The notes: generated from the letters alone by a model not told the origin. Positions 1 to 6,183 are shown, counted from the first letter of the stretch. The stretch is 7,323 nt of DNA from JAGPHI01 sp036661035 (GCA_036661035.1 JAVWZM010000093.1:1-7323), one strand, 5' to 3'. Numbers and translations are program-made.

Positions 1-92
1 CGTTGACTTTGCAATTCACACTGAAGCGTGTTTATTTTAAGCTGCATTGCCTCTAAAACTTCTTTTTCTCTGAAATAATCAAATTCGTTCAT
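1..92 (-). CDS. N-terminal fragment of an unidentified coiled-coil protein
   Basis: Only the first 30 codons are in the window; the rest lies beyond the left edge. The protein begins MNEFDYFREKEVLEAMQL and continues KINTLQCELQSQ. It is charged, has no signal peptide, and its spacing of Leu, Met and Ile suggests an amphipathic helix or coiled coil. The ATG at 92-90 is preceded by AAGGGG with a 7-nt spacer, which supports a genuine start. It lies 41 bp downstream of the UDP-GlcNAc 2-epimerase on the same strand, with no convincing terminator between, so it is probably cotranscribed with it. A coiled-coil opening is compatible with a large glycosyltransferase or a polysaccharide chain-length protein, but nothing visible settles the family. 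Confidence 0.6.
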   Translation of the reverse strand, partial: MNEFDYFREKEVLEAMQLKINTLQCELQSQ

Positions 93-133
93 CCGGTATC
101 CCCTTACATTTTCCGTAAAATGCATTTCTGATT

Positions 134-1240
134 TTACACTTCTAAAATAGCTTTTACTATTTTCTCGCTTGCATGCCCGTCGCCATATGGATTTTGCGCT
201 TTCGCCATTTTATCGTAAACGGCTGCATCTGTAAGCAAACTGTCGGCAGCAAATATAATGTCATTGGTTGCAATGCCTACAACAACGGCTGTTCCTGCGG
301 CAACTGCCTCGGGGCGCTCTGTTTCTGTGCGTAGCACAACAACTGGCTTGCCAAGATGCGGTGCTTCCTCCTGCAAACCGCCTGAATCCGTCATAACCAT
401 ATAACATTCCGCCATTAGGTTGTGCATATCCTCAACATCAACCGGCTCAATAAGCGAAATCTGAGGATTATCGGAAAGCATCTTATTAACTGTATTTTGC
501 ACTTGTGGGTTTAAATGTACAGGATATACAAAATGTACATCTTTATGACGGCGGCAAAGCTCCAATACTGCATTACAAATGTTCTCAAGTGGCTCGCCTA
601 AATTTTCGCGCCTATGGGCTGTAAGCAAAATCATTCGTCCCGAATAATTAAGAGTTTTGAGAGTGCTGTTTTTATAAACATAGCCATTGCGCACTGTTGT
701 TGCAAAGGCATCTATAACCGTATTACCTGTTACAAAAATATTTTTATCTATGCCTTCTTTTACGAGCGCATCGGCATTGCGCTGTGTTGGGGCAAAATGA
801 ATATCCGCAATACGGCTGGTGAGTACGCGGTTCATTTCCTCGGGAAACGGGGAATACTTGTTGTATGTGCGCAGCCCTGCCTCAACATGCCCTACCTTAA
901 CTTGCTTGTAGAAAGCCCCAAGTGCTGCGGCAAAGCTTGTAGTGGTGTCGCCATGAACGAGTACAATATCCGGGTGACATTCATCGATAACGTTACCTAT
1001 CCCCTCTATTACACCGCTGGTAATTGTAGCAAGAGTTTGCCCTGCTTTCATTAAATCTAAATCATAATCCGGCTTTATGTTAAATACAGCAAGCACTTGA
1101 TCCAGCATTTGGCGATGCTGCGCCGTAACGCAAACAATGCTTTCGATGCCTTCGGTTTTCTGCAAAACCTTCACAAGTGGGCACATCTTGATTGCTTCCG
1201 GTCGCGTTCCGAAAACCGACATCACTTTAATTTTATTCAT
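134..1240 (-). CDS. wecB: UDP-N-acetylglucosamine 2-epimerase (non-hydrolysing)
   Basis: This cytoplasmic enzyme interconverts UDP-GlcNAc and UDP-ManNAc, supplying ManNAc for teichoic-acid linkage units, capsules or other surface glycans. The 368-aa length is normal for the family, which has a GT-B fold. Visible family motifs are GTRPEAIKM near residues 11-19, HGDTTT at 96-101 (Asp98), VEAGLRT at 119-125 (Glu120), PFPEEMNR at 131-138, TAHRRENLG at 207-215 (His209) and TDSGGLQEEAP at 284-294. These match the catalytic Asp, Glu and His and the nucleotide-binding loop known in WecB/MnaA. The ATG at 1240 has AGGAG at 1254-1250 with a 9-nt spacer. It is divergent from the glycosyltransferase pair and leads into the partial gene at the left edge. 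All expected residues are present and no disruption is seen. The hydrolysing NeuC type is less likely given the clean WecB motifs. Confidence 0.95.
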   Translation of the reverse strand: MNKIKVMSVFGTRPEAIKMCPLVKVLQKTEGIESIVCVTAQHRQMLDQVLAVFNIKPDYDLDLMKAGQTLATITSGVIEGIGNVIDECHPDIVLVHGDTTTSFAAALGAFYKQVKVGHVEAGLRTYNKYSPFPEEMNRVLTSRIADIHFAPTQRNADALVKEGIDKNIFVTGNTVIDAFATTVRNGYVYKNSTLKTLNYSGRMILLTAHRRENLGEPLENICNAVLELCRRHKDVHFVYPVHLNPQVQNTVNKMLSDNPQISLIEPVDVEDMHNLMAECYMVMTDSGGLQEEAPHLGKPVVVLRTETERPEAVAAGTAVVVGIATNDIIFAADSLLTDAAVYDKMAKAQNPYGDGHASEKIVKAILEV

Positions 1241-1272
1241 CTATTTATTCTCCTAGTTTCATTATGATGTAA

Positions 1273-1300
1273 ATTATTGGTTTTATTTTTAACATTTCAA
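1273..1300 (-). promoter_or_regulatory. Putative leftward promoter for the epimerase
   Basis: Read on the minus strand, TTGAAA (1300-1295) is separated by 16 bp from AATAAT (1278-1273). Each hexamer matches the sigma-A consensus at 5 of 6 positions. The predicted start, near 1266, leaves a leader of about 26 nt that contains the AGGAG of the epimerase. An alternative -10, CATAAT at 1266-1261, lacks a good -35. The region is AT-rich, so chance matches are possible. Confidence 0.4.
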
Positions 1301-1354
1301 CGTATTTTTGCGACAGTAATATTAGTTTTGCTAAAATTGCACTACTATAAAAGT

Positions 1355-1383
1355 TTGCAAAACATATGCTATTAGATTATAAT
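1355..1383 (+). promoter_or_regulatory. Sigma-A-type promoter of the glycosyltransferase operon
   Basis: TTGCAA at 1355-1360 (4 of 6 to consensus) is followed after 17 bp by a perfect TATAAT at 1378-1383. The expected transcription start is about 1390. That falls on the first in-frame ATG (1391) of the downstream gene, which argues that translation begins further in, at the GTG at 1424. Confidence 0.65.
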
Positions 1384-1408
1384 ATATTATATGGTTAAAA
1401 GCAATAGC

Positions 1409-1417
1409 GAGGGGGAG
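1409..1417 (+). promoter_or_regulatory. Ribosome binding site deciding the GTG start at 1424
   Basis: GAGGGGGAG lies 6 nt before GTG 1424 and is a very strong Shine-Dalgarno sequence. The competing ATG at 1391 is preceded only by AT-rich promoter sequence. Confidence 0.75.
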
Positions 1418-1423
1418 CGTAAA

Positions 1424-2548
1424 GTGGCACAGCGGCTTATCAGCATTATTGTTCCGGTATATAATTCATCGTTATATTTACCTCGCTTGTTTAATAATCT
1501 TATGGCGCAAAGCATTGGTTTTGACGCTTTGGAAATAATTTTTGCAGACGATTGCTCCACCGATAGTTCTTATGGCGAATTACAAGCGTTTGCAAATCAG
1601 CACAGCAATGTAACGCTTCTTAAAACCTCTTGCAATACAGGCTTTGCCGGTGCTGCGCGCAATTTAGCGCTTAACTTTGCCACGTCAAAATATATAATGT
1701 TTTTAGATGCCGACGATACCTATACCGTAAATGCGTGTGAATTATTATACAATTCCGCTGAAAAAAGCGATGCAGACCTTGTTGGCGGATATTATCGGCG
1801 CACAAAAGAGAATGGGGAATATATTACAATTGATAATCCGCCATATGGCAATCTTTCCCAGAGAAGCACTGTTTTGCCAAAGCAGCTGCGCTCTGAGCTT
1901 ATAATCCGAGATGCTTTTTCTTGCAAAATATATAAAAATGATATTATACAAAAATATTCATTGCATTTCTTAGAAGGTGCGCCCGCTGAGGATATTTATT
2001 TTTTATACAGCTATCTGCTTTGCATATCTTCGTCGGAATATTTGGCAGTGCCTGTATATAATTACACTGTTTGTGCATCTTCGGTTACACAATGCCTTAA
2101 CAAAAAGTTTTACATTGCTCTTGGTGTGGCATACACTAAAATTAAAGAGCTTTTTGACGCAAGTGGTCATGCCGATGTATTGGATTTAATATTTGATGGC
2201 ATATTGGAACAACATATTTGCGCTATGGCAGACAGCGACAAAATGTGTGTGGCTGATATATCAGAGGCTCTCGCATATTGGGAATGGCTGTTTTTATACG
2301 AAAACGCAATGAATAATTTGCAAAATCAGCCTATGGCGCACACTATTTTAAAATGGATTAGCGAAAAGGATTTCGCCACTGCCGCAGATGTTTTGTGCGC
2401 CGCCACTCCACTGCGAAACGCAGCCAAGACTGCCTTTGCCGAAATATCACGTTTAAACGCACATAGTGCCGCCTTGCAAAGCACTGTTGATGCCATGCGC
2501 AATTCGCATATTTGGCGATTGACGCATCCAAAGAAAAGAGGGACATAA
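1424..2548 (+). CDS. GT2-family glycosyltransferase (GT-A fold)
   Basis: Probable cytoplasmic or membrane-associated transferase that adds a sugar from a nucleotide donor to a growing surface polysaccharide. With the GTG start it is 374 aa. The GT2 domain is at the N-terminus: SIIVPVYN at about residues 7-14, ADDCSTDSS at 41-49, GFAGAARNLA at 73-82, and the DXD-type metal site LDADD at 94-98. A later acidic pair in APAEDIYF near 189-190 is a candidate catalytic base. The central and C-terminal part is helical with no evident second domain. The protein ends with a helix and the tail NSHIWRLTHPKKR, a pattern common in large bacterial glycosyltransferases. The start was chosen for GAGGGGGAG six bases upstream; an ATG at 1391 would add 11 residues. 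The stop overlaps the next start (TAATG), so the two genes are coupled. The sugar donor and acceptor cannot be read from the sequence. Confidence 0.88.
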   Translation: MAQRLISIIVPVYNSSLYLPRLFNNLMAQSIGFDALEIIFADDCSTDSSYGELQAFANQHSNVTLLKTSCNTGFAGAARNLALNFATSKYIMFLDADDTYTVNACELLYNSAEKSDADLVGGYYRRTKENGEYITIDNPPYGNLSQRSTVLPKQLRSELIIRDAFSCKIYKNDIIQKYSLHFLEGAPAEDIYFLYSYLLCISSSEYLAVPVYNYTVCASSVTQCLNKKFYIALGVAYTKIKELFDASGHADVLDLIFDGILEQHICAMADSDKMCVADISEALAYWEWLFLYENAMNNLQNQPMAHTILKWISEKDFATAADVLCAATPLRNAAKTAFAEISRLNAHSAALQSTVDAMRNSHIWRLTHPKKRGT

Positions 2549-4053
2549 TGAAGCTATGGTATTTTTGCCGCCACCACTTTCAAACTCCGGAATTTGAAAC
2601 CGTTTTGGCTGCCGCAAAACAGCGATACGGCGGACTATTTGAATTGACGGTGTTTTGTCCAAATTCCTCATATGAAGTTGCAGAGCAACTTGGTGTGAAA
2701 ATACAAGGATTTGTGCCGATTTCGCACAATATACGCACAGCTTTATGCGAAGAATTTTCTTTATCTTATACCGCAAAAAATGCTTTGCGTTCTGCGTTAG
2801 AAAGCAAAAATGCACCTGACGCTATTGTGTTTCCTCAAGGCAACGCTTATGCCTATTATACTGTGCTTGATAGCTATATCGAAAGTGATTTTTACGCACA
2901 TTTACCGGTTTTTATAGAGCCGTCAAGTGAAAATTCCAACACTCCACCACAATATTTACTGCCATATTGGTGGTTGCATCAACAAGAAGATTTTTGTATA
3001 AAAAACTCGCATGGGTTAGTGCCCGAAAACTGCGAAGATTTTGTACAACTGATTAAAAATGTAAAGGCAAATGTTTTTGTGCCTCAAGTTTTTCCATTTA
3101 TTACCGTACGCCCGCAAACATTTGTTCCTACTTCTTTAGAAAATAACGAAAAAGGCCTTTTAACTGTTATTATTCCCTATTACAATTTGGGCAGAACGCT
3201 GCCTGAAACATTAAAAAGTGCATTTGAGTCTGATTATCCAAAAATGGAAATCATTTTGATAAATGACGGAAGTACAGATGCCGACAGCATACGCGTGTTG
3301 GCAGAGCAGCGAGCTTTATATCCTAATTTACGTGTAATTGAGCAAGAAAACAAAGGGCTTTCTTATGTGCGCAATTTGGGCATGAATATCTCCAAGGGCG
3401 AATTTTTAACTTATTTAGACTCTGATGATATAGTTGCAAGCAGCTATTATAGCCGTTGCATTAAGCTGCTTAACCAATATTCAAATGCAGGTTATGTTGG
3501 CAGCTGGCTACAATTGTTTGAAGAAGGTACTGATATTGTGCCATATTTTTGTGGCAGCTTACCTTCACTACTGCTTTACAACAGCCAAGCTCCCCTTTGC
3601 GTTTCCCGCAAAAATTTATATGCAAATTTCGGGCAAAACAAATTGCAGATGAAAAAAGGGCTTGAAGATCACGACGCTTGGCTTTCTCTTGCAGAAAACG
3701 GCTGGTTTGGTATTATGATACCCGAAACTCTATGTAATTATCGCATATCTCGTGGATCTATGTCTGCGCAGTTTTCAAGGGATATAACCCACGAAAAACA
3801 CATGCAGCTTTTTGAAACCCTACAGGCTAATCACGCCGCTTTGTACCACGAATATCAAGACGAGGTGTACAACTTAATCAACTGTAACGGCCCTGGATAT
3901 CTTTGGAACGGCACAGGGATTACAACCGGAGTTCCTGCCCTTTCAACCCGCCTTGCCGCCCTTGAAAATGAATTTAATCTCGCGAGAAACCATATACAAA
4001 ACCTTGAAAATTCTCGTGTGTTTAAGCTGATAAACAAGCTTAAAGGGCGCTAA
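2548..4053 (+). CDS. Two-domain glycosyltransferase: N-terminal GT-B-like domain plus GT2
   Basis: A 501-aa protein starting at the ATG that overlaps the previous stop. AGAGGG at 2537-2542 lies 5 nt upstream, so an in-frame ATG at 2512 inside the previous gene is not needed. Residues 1 to about 200 form a domain of alternating strands and helices (MKLWYFCRHHF, FELTVFCPNS, DAIVFPQGNA, LPVFIEPS) resembling the N-terminal half of a GT4/GT-B enzyme. No matching C-terminal half follows. The GT2 domain runs from about 204 to 410: TVIIPYYN 206-213, NDGSTD 239-244, YVRNLGMN 273-280, LDSDD 290-294, and the catalytic ED motif in GLEDHDAW 371-378. IPETLCNYR and SMSAQF follow, then NGPGYLWNGTG near 447-457. 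These features recur in a known group of GT2 proteins carrying an extra N-terminal domain. A coiled coil (about 466-490) and the basic tail FKLINKLKGR close the protein. It is probably a polymer-building transferase; its specificity is unknown. Confidence 0.88.
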   Translation: MKLWYFCRHHFQTPEFETVLAAAKQRYGGLFELTVFCPNSSYEVAEQLGVKIQGFVPISHNIRTALCEEFSLSYTAKNALRSALESKNAPDAIVFPQGNAYAYYTVLDSYIESDFYAHLPVFIEPSSENSNTPPQYLLPYWWLHQQEDFCIKNSHGLVPENCEDFVQLIKNVKANVFVPQVFPFITVRPQTFVPTSLENNEKGLLTVIIPYYNLGRTLPETLKSAFESDYPKMEIILINDGSTDADSIRVLAEQRALYPNLRVIEQENKGLSYVRNLGMNISKGEFLTYLDSDDIVASSYYSRCIKLLNQYSNAGYVGSWLQLFEEGTDIVPYFCGSLPSLLLYNSQAPLCVSRKNLYANFGQNKLQMKKGLEDHDAWLSLAENGWFGIMIPETLCNYRISRGSMSAQFSRDITHEKHMQLFETLQANHAALYHEYQDEVYNLINCNGPGYLWNGTGITTGVPALSTRLAALENEFNLARNHIQNLENSRVFKLINKLKGR

Positions 4054-4092
4054 CCCACATAGATACTCGATTTTCTCACGGAATATAATAAT

Positions 4093-4123
4093 GCTAAGGT
4101 ATTCTTACATAGAGTACCTTAGC
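4093..4123 (+). terminator. Strong hairpin after the glycosyltransferase operon, possible terminator
   Basis: GCTAAGGTATTCT (4093-4105) pairs with AGAGTACCTTAGC (4111-4123) around the loop TACAT. The stem is 13 bp with one G-U pair. It begins 40 bp after the stop of the second glycosyltransferase. The sequence that follows (GCAATTCATCTTTTATT) has only an interrupted T-tract, so it may be a weak terminator, a 3'-end stabilising stem, or part of the adjacent repeat element. Confidence 0.45.
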
Positions 4124-4127
4124 GCAA

Positions 4128-4215
4128 TTCATCTTTTATTGGTGGACACCCCACAACATTTGCAAAAAAGCCTTCATCTTTTATTGGTGGCTTCCCTAAC
4201 ATTCAGTATAGAGCC
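4128..4215 (-). repeat. 45-bp-period tandem repeat in the convergent intergenic region
   Basis: An 18-bp core, TTCATCTTTTATTGGTGG on the plus strand, occurs exactly twice, at 4128-4145 and 4173-4190. The 27-bp spacer 4146-4172 resembles the 25 bp after the second copy (4191-4215): on the minus strand both contain GGCT, AATGTT and a following GGG. The array is therefore about two units of a 45-bp repeat, the second degenerate. Because 45 is a multiple of three, one minus-strand frame reads PPIKDE twice, separated by GFFANVVGC. It lies between the two convergent operons, directly after the 13-bp hairpin. Its function is unknown; it could be a dispersed intergenic element or the remnant of a larger array. 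Confidence 0.75.
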
Positions 4216-4231
4216 AAAATAAACTGCAAAC

Positions 4232-4277
4232 AAACCCCCACAGCCATTGCGCATAAAACGCAGGTCTGCGGGGGTTT
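4232..4277 (-). terminator. Intrinsic terminator of the ABC exporter operon
   Basis: On the minus strand AAACCCCCGCAG (4277-4266) pairs with CTGTGGGGGTTT (4243-4232), a 12-bp stem with a run of five C-G pairs and one G-U pair. The 22-nt loop can form an inner TGCG/CGCA stem. T-rich sequence follows (TTTGTTTGCAGTTTATTTT). The odd pair is a tolerated G-U on the minus strand but an A-C mismatch on the plus strand, which points to use by the leftward operon. It lies 32 bp past the ATPase stop. Confidence 0.8.
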
Positions 4278-4309
4278 TAAATTGCTTATATTCTGATTTA
4301 TACTCTGCA

Positions 4310-5047
4310 CTAATCCTTTTTGCTGTTTTTATATGCCTCGCACACCTGTGCGCAGTCGCCATTCATTTTAACTCTGCCTTTGTCGAGCCATATCACCTTA
4401 GTGCAAATGCGCTCTATTTGGTCTATTGAATGGCTTACCAAAATAACAGTAGTGCCGCCGCTCATTAATTCGCGCATGCGCTCTTCGCATTTTTTCTGAA
4501 ACAAAAAGTCGCCTACCGACAATATTTCGTCTGCAATTAAAATATCCGGTTTTGTAATAGTGGCAATAGCAAAGGCTATACGCGCCACCATGCCTGAGGA
4601 ATAGTTTTTAAGCGGAACATCTAAAAATTCGCGCAATTCGCTAAATTCCACTATTTCTTCAAACTTAGACGCAATATATTTAGGTGTGTAGCCAAGCACT
4701 GTTCCATTAAGATATATATTTTCGCGTGCTGTTAAGTCCATGTCGAAACCGGCGCCAAGCTCTATAAGCGGCGCAATGCTTCCCCGTGCAACGCTTGTTC
4801 CCTTAGTGGGCTTTAGCACACCTGCAATTACCTTTAGCAGTGTGGATTTACCCGAGCCGTTAAACCCGACAAGCCCATAAACATCGCCCGGCTCCACGGT
4901 AAACGACACATCACGCAGGGCATAAAACTCTTCAAATCGCAAGGTGCCTTTTATCTTGCGTATAAACCATTCTTTAATGCTGTCCACTTTTTCTTTTGCC
5001 ATGTTAAAGCGCATAGAAACGTCGTGTACTTCAATAATTGCCGCCAT
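4310..5047 (-). CDS. wzt: Polysaccharide/teichoic acid ABC exporter, ATPase subunit (Wzt/TagH type)
   Basis: This is the nucleotide-binding subunit that drives export of a lipid-linked polysaccharide across the cytoplasmic membrane with the adjacent permease. At 245 aa it is a single ABC domain. Walker A is GFNGSGKST at 61-69. The Q-loop region reads LIELGAGF at 94-101, with Glu in place of Gln, as is usual in this subfamily. The signature is YSSGM at 149-153 instead of LSGGQ, Walker B is ILIADE at 169-174, and the H-loop His is in VSHS at 206. An insertion of basic and aromatic residues (about 17-40) before the first core strand is also typical of Wzt/TagH. There is no C-terminal carbohydrate-binding domain. 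The ATG at 5047 has AAAGGG, overlapping the permease stop codon, 9 nt upstream; the two genes are 13 bp apart. The exported polymer cannot be identified from this subunit. Confidence 0.93.
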   Translation of the reverse strand: MAAIIEVHDVSMRFNMAKEKVDSIKEWFIRKIKGTLRFEEFYALRDVSFTVEPGDVYGLVGFNGSGKSTLLKVIAGVLKPTKGTSVARGSIAPLIELGAGFDMDLTARENIYLNGTVLGYTPKYIASKFEEIVEFSELREFLDVPLKNYSSGMVARIAFAIATITKPDILIADEILSVGDFLFQKKCEERMRELMSGGTTVILVSHSIDQIERICTKVIWLDKGRVKMNGDCAQVCEAYKNSKKD

Positions 5048-5060
5048 ATTACATTACCCT

Positions 5061-5843
5061 TTACACATACAAAATAAATTTGTCCTGCGCCTTTCTAAAT
5101 ATAAGCAGCCCTATAACAAGCATCACTGCTGCCCAAGCAGAGCAAACCAACATCTGCATAGCGGTTGGTGCGTTTCCGTAAAGCACCACCTCGCGGAACA
5201 TTGCCACATACCAATATAGTGGGTTTATACGCAAAACGCTAAGCATAATAGGTGCTTTTGTAGCAAAAATATCCTCTGTGTAAAATAGCGGTGTAAGGTA
5301 CGTAAGCATCATTATAAGCACGCCGTACAGATGAATAATATCTCTGAAAAACACAACTCCGGTTGCTAAAATTAGCCCTACGCCTATGTTAAACACCATA
5401 ATCAATAAAAGAGGAACAGGTGCAAGCAAAATAAACGGCGTAATATCAAGCCTTGTTACCACTGCCACAATTACCAACGCAATACCCGAAAATAATGTGT
5501 TTACAAAGCTGAACATTACTTTTTCCATTGGAAAAATATATTTTGGCACATACACCTTTTTAATAAGCGGTGCTGCGCTAAGCACGCTTGTCATCGCCGT
5601 TTGTGTGGACTCTGAGAAAAACTGAAAAATCAAGTTTCCGGCGGCAAGATATACCGCAAAGTTTGGCATTTCCATAACCAAAAGATATTTAAACACAAAA
5701 TACTGCACACAAATCATCATAAGCGGATTTAACACGCTCCATATAAGGCCTAAGGCACTGCGGCGATACTTCACCTTTAAATCTCTGCTTATTAAGTTTT
5801 TAAGCAAATATCTGTATTTTGCAAAAACGCGTAATTGTTCCAA
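5061..5843 (-). CDS. wzm: Polysaccharide/teichoic acid ABC exporter, ABC-2 permease subunit (Wzm/TagG type)
   Basis: This integral membrane subunit forms the export channel for a lipid-linked glycan. The 260 aa contain about six hydrophobic segments, near residues 32-52, 62-78, 108-130, 134-163, 170-189 and 230-249. The cytoplasmic N-terminal region holds LISRDLKVKYRRSALGLIWS and then LNPL, the hallmark of the ABC-2 O-antigen/teichoic acid exporters. FRDIIHLYG (166-174), LTPLFYTEDIF (183-193) and INPLYWYVAMFR (206-217) are further conserved blocks. The start is a TTG at 5843-5841, supported by AGGTGG at 5856-5851 with a 7-nt spacer; no better in-frame start lies just upstream. It is the first gene of a two-gene operon preceded by a long structured leader and an extended -10 promoter. 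It is intact and of normal length. Confidence 0.93.
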   Translation of the reverse strand: MEQLRVFAKYRYLLKNLISRDLKVKYRRSALGLIWSVLNPLMMICVQYFVFKYLLVMEMPNFAVYLAAGNLIFQFFSESTQTAMTSVLSAAPLIKKVYVPKYIFPMEKVMFSFVNTLFSGIALVIVAVVTRLDITPFILLAPVPLLLIMVFNIGVGLILATGVVFFRDIIHLYGVLIMMLTYLTPLFYTEDIFATKAPIMLSVLRINPLYWYVAMFREVVLYGNAPTAMQMLVCSAWAAVMLVIGLLIFRKAQDKFILYV

Positions 5844-5880
5844 AACGCACCCACCTATTCAAATTCTAATATATAATATA

Positions 5881-5988
5881 ATGCACTGCGGTGTGCATAA
5901 GCTTTGTTGCAGGATTAGCCCACAGGCGCAGAGAACCCCGTCCATACCAAGCAGGCATAAAACAGTCACCCTGTAATCGCACCGCAAT
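5881..5988 (-). ncRNA. Structured 5' leader of the ABC exporter operon, unassigned RNA element
   Basis: On the minus strand ATTGCGGTG (5988-5980) can pair with CACCGCAGT (5893-5885), a 9-bp stem with one G-U pair closing an element of about 104 nt. Inside it GATTA (5978-5974) can pair with TAATC (5917-5913), and ACAG-GGTGA-CTGT (5974-5962) forms a small hairpin that shares position 5974 with that pairing. The 3' arm of the closing stem is also the centre of a perfect hairpin, ATGCAC-ACCGCA-GTGCAT (5898-5881), so the two structures exclude each other. This resembles a leader with a regulatory switch about 25 nt before the ribosome binding site. I could not match it to TPP, SAM, cobalamin, c-di-GMP, FMN, ZTP, guanidine, T-box, 6S or SRP consensus features known to me. 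Folding was done by eye. Confidence 0.4.
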
Positions 5989-6012
5989 CTTGATATAATA
6001 ACCACTTTTGAT

Positions 6013-6041
6013 ATTATAGCATGTGCAAATAGCAACTGCAA
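6013..6041 (-). promoter_or_regulatory. Extended -10 promoter of the ABC exporter operon
   Basis: On the minus strand a perfect TATAAT (6018-6013) is preceded by TGC, giving the extended -10 TGCTATAAT. A weak -35, TTGCAG (6041-6036), lies 17 bp upstream. Transcription would start near 6006, leaving about 160 nt of leader before the permease TTG start. Confidence 0.65.
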
Positions 6042-6145
6042 TATATACCTCTTTTAAACTTGATTTTTGTCATTTTTATATTAATAGATGCAGACTATCC
6101 ATATGGACAGCTGATAAAATATGTATTTCCGCTAATAAAGGCTTG

Positions 6146-6178
6146 AAAATAGCGGCGAGTATTCCCCACCGCTATTTT
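6146..6178 (-). terminator. Intrinsic terminator after the phage-like gene cluster
   Basis: AAAATAGCGG (6146-6155) and CCGCTATTTT (6169-6178) form a perfect 10-bp inverted repeat around a 13-nt loop. It starts 5 bp past the stop of the 220-aa gene, and the stem ends in TTTT on both strands. It separates that gene cluster from the ABC exporter promoter and could act in both directions. Confidence 0.82.
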
Positions 6179-6183
6179 TGCAA

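Larger units (their letters stand above)
5844..6183. other. 340-bp gene-free region between the phage-like genes and the ABC exporter
   Basis: From right to left it holds the terminator of the phage-like genes (6146-6178), a palindrome TCCATATGGA at 6098-6107, a leftward promoter (6013-6041), an 18-bp-spaced near-repeat TTGATATAATA/TTGATATTATA (5990-6000, 6008-6018), a structured leader (5881-5988), an AT-rich stretch (about 5861-5882) and the permease ribosome binding site. No convincing coding region was found on either strand, and no tRNA was recognised. Confidence 0.7.

Noticed and set aside
115..137. Inverted repeat GTAAAAT/ATTTTAC near the epimerase stop codon
   Set aside because: The stem is only 7 bp, almost all A-T, overlaps the stop codon and has no T-tract, so it is unlikely to terminate transcription.
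614..1054. 146-codon open frame on the plus strand opposite the epimerase
   Set aside because: It is antisense to a gene with complete family motifs. Its translation is Cys-rich with no recognisable domain, and it has no supporting promoter or ribosome binding site.
2512..2547. Earlier in-frame ATG for the second glycosyltransferase, 12 codons upstream
   Set aside because: It lies inside the previous gene. The ATG at 2548 has AGAGGG 5 nt upstream and the TAATG overlap typical of coupled genes.
4128..4190. Two 18-bp repeats with a 27-bp spacer as a minimal CRISPR array
   Set aside because: The spacer itself is partly repeated after the second copy, the repeats are short and not palindromic, and no cas gene is present; a tandem repeat fits better.
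4128..4190. The 18-bp direct repeats as phage attachment sites
   Set aside because: They are only 45 bp apart with nothing inserted between them, and no integrase is in view.
5859..6041. 60-codon minus-strand frame starting with TTG and preceded by AGAGG
   Set aside because: It runs across the extended -10 promoter and the structured leader, its composition is Cys/Leu-rich without a family signature, and the promoter reading explains the sequence better.
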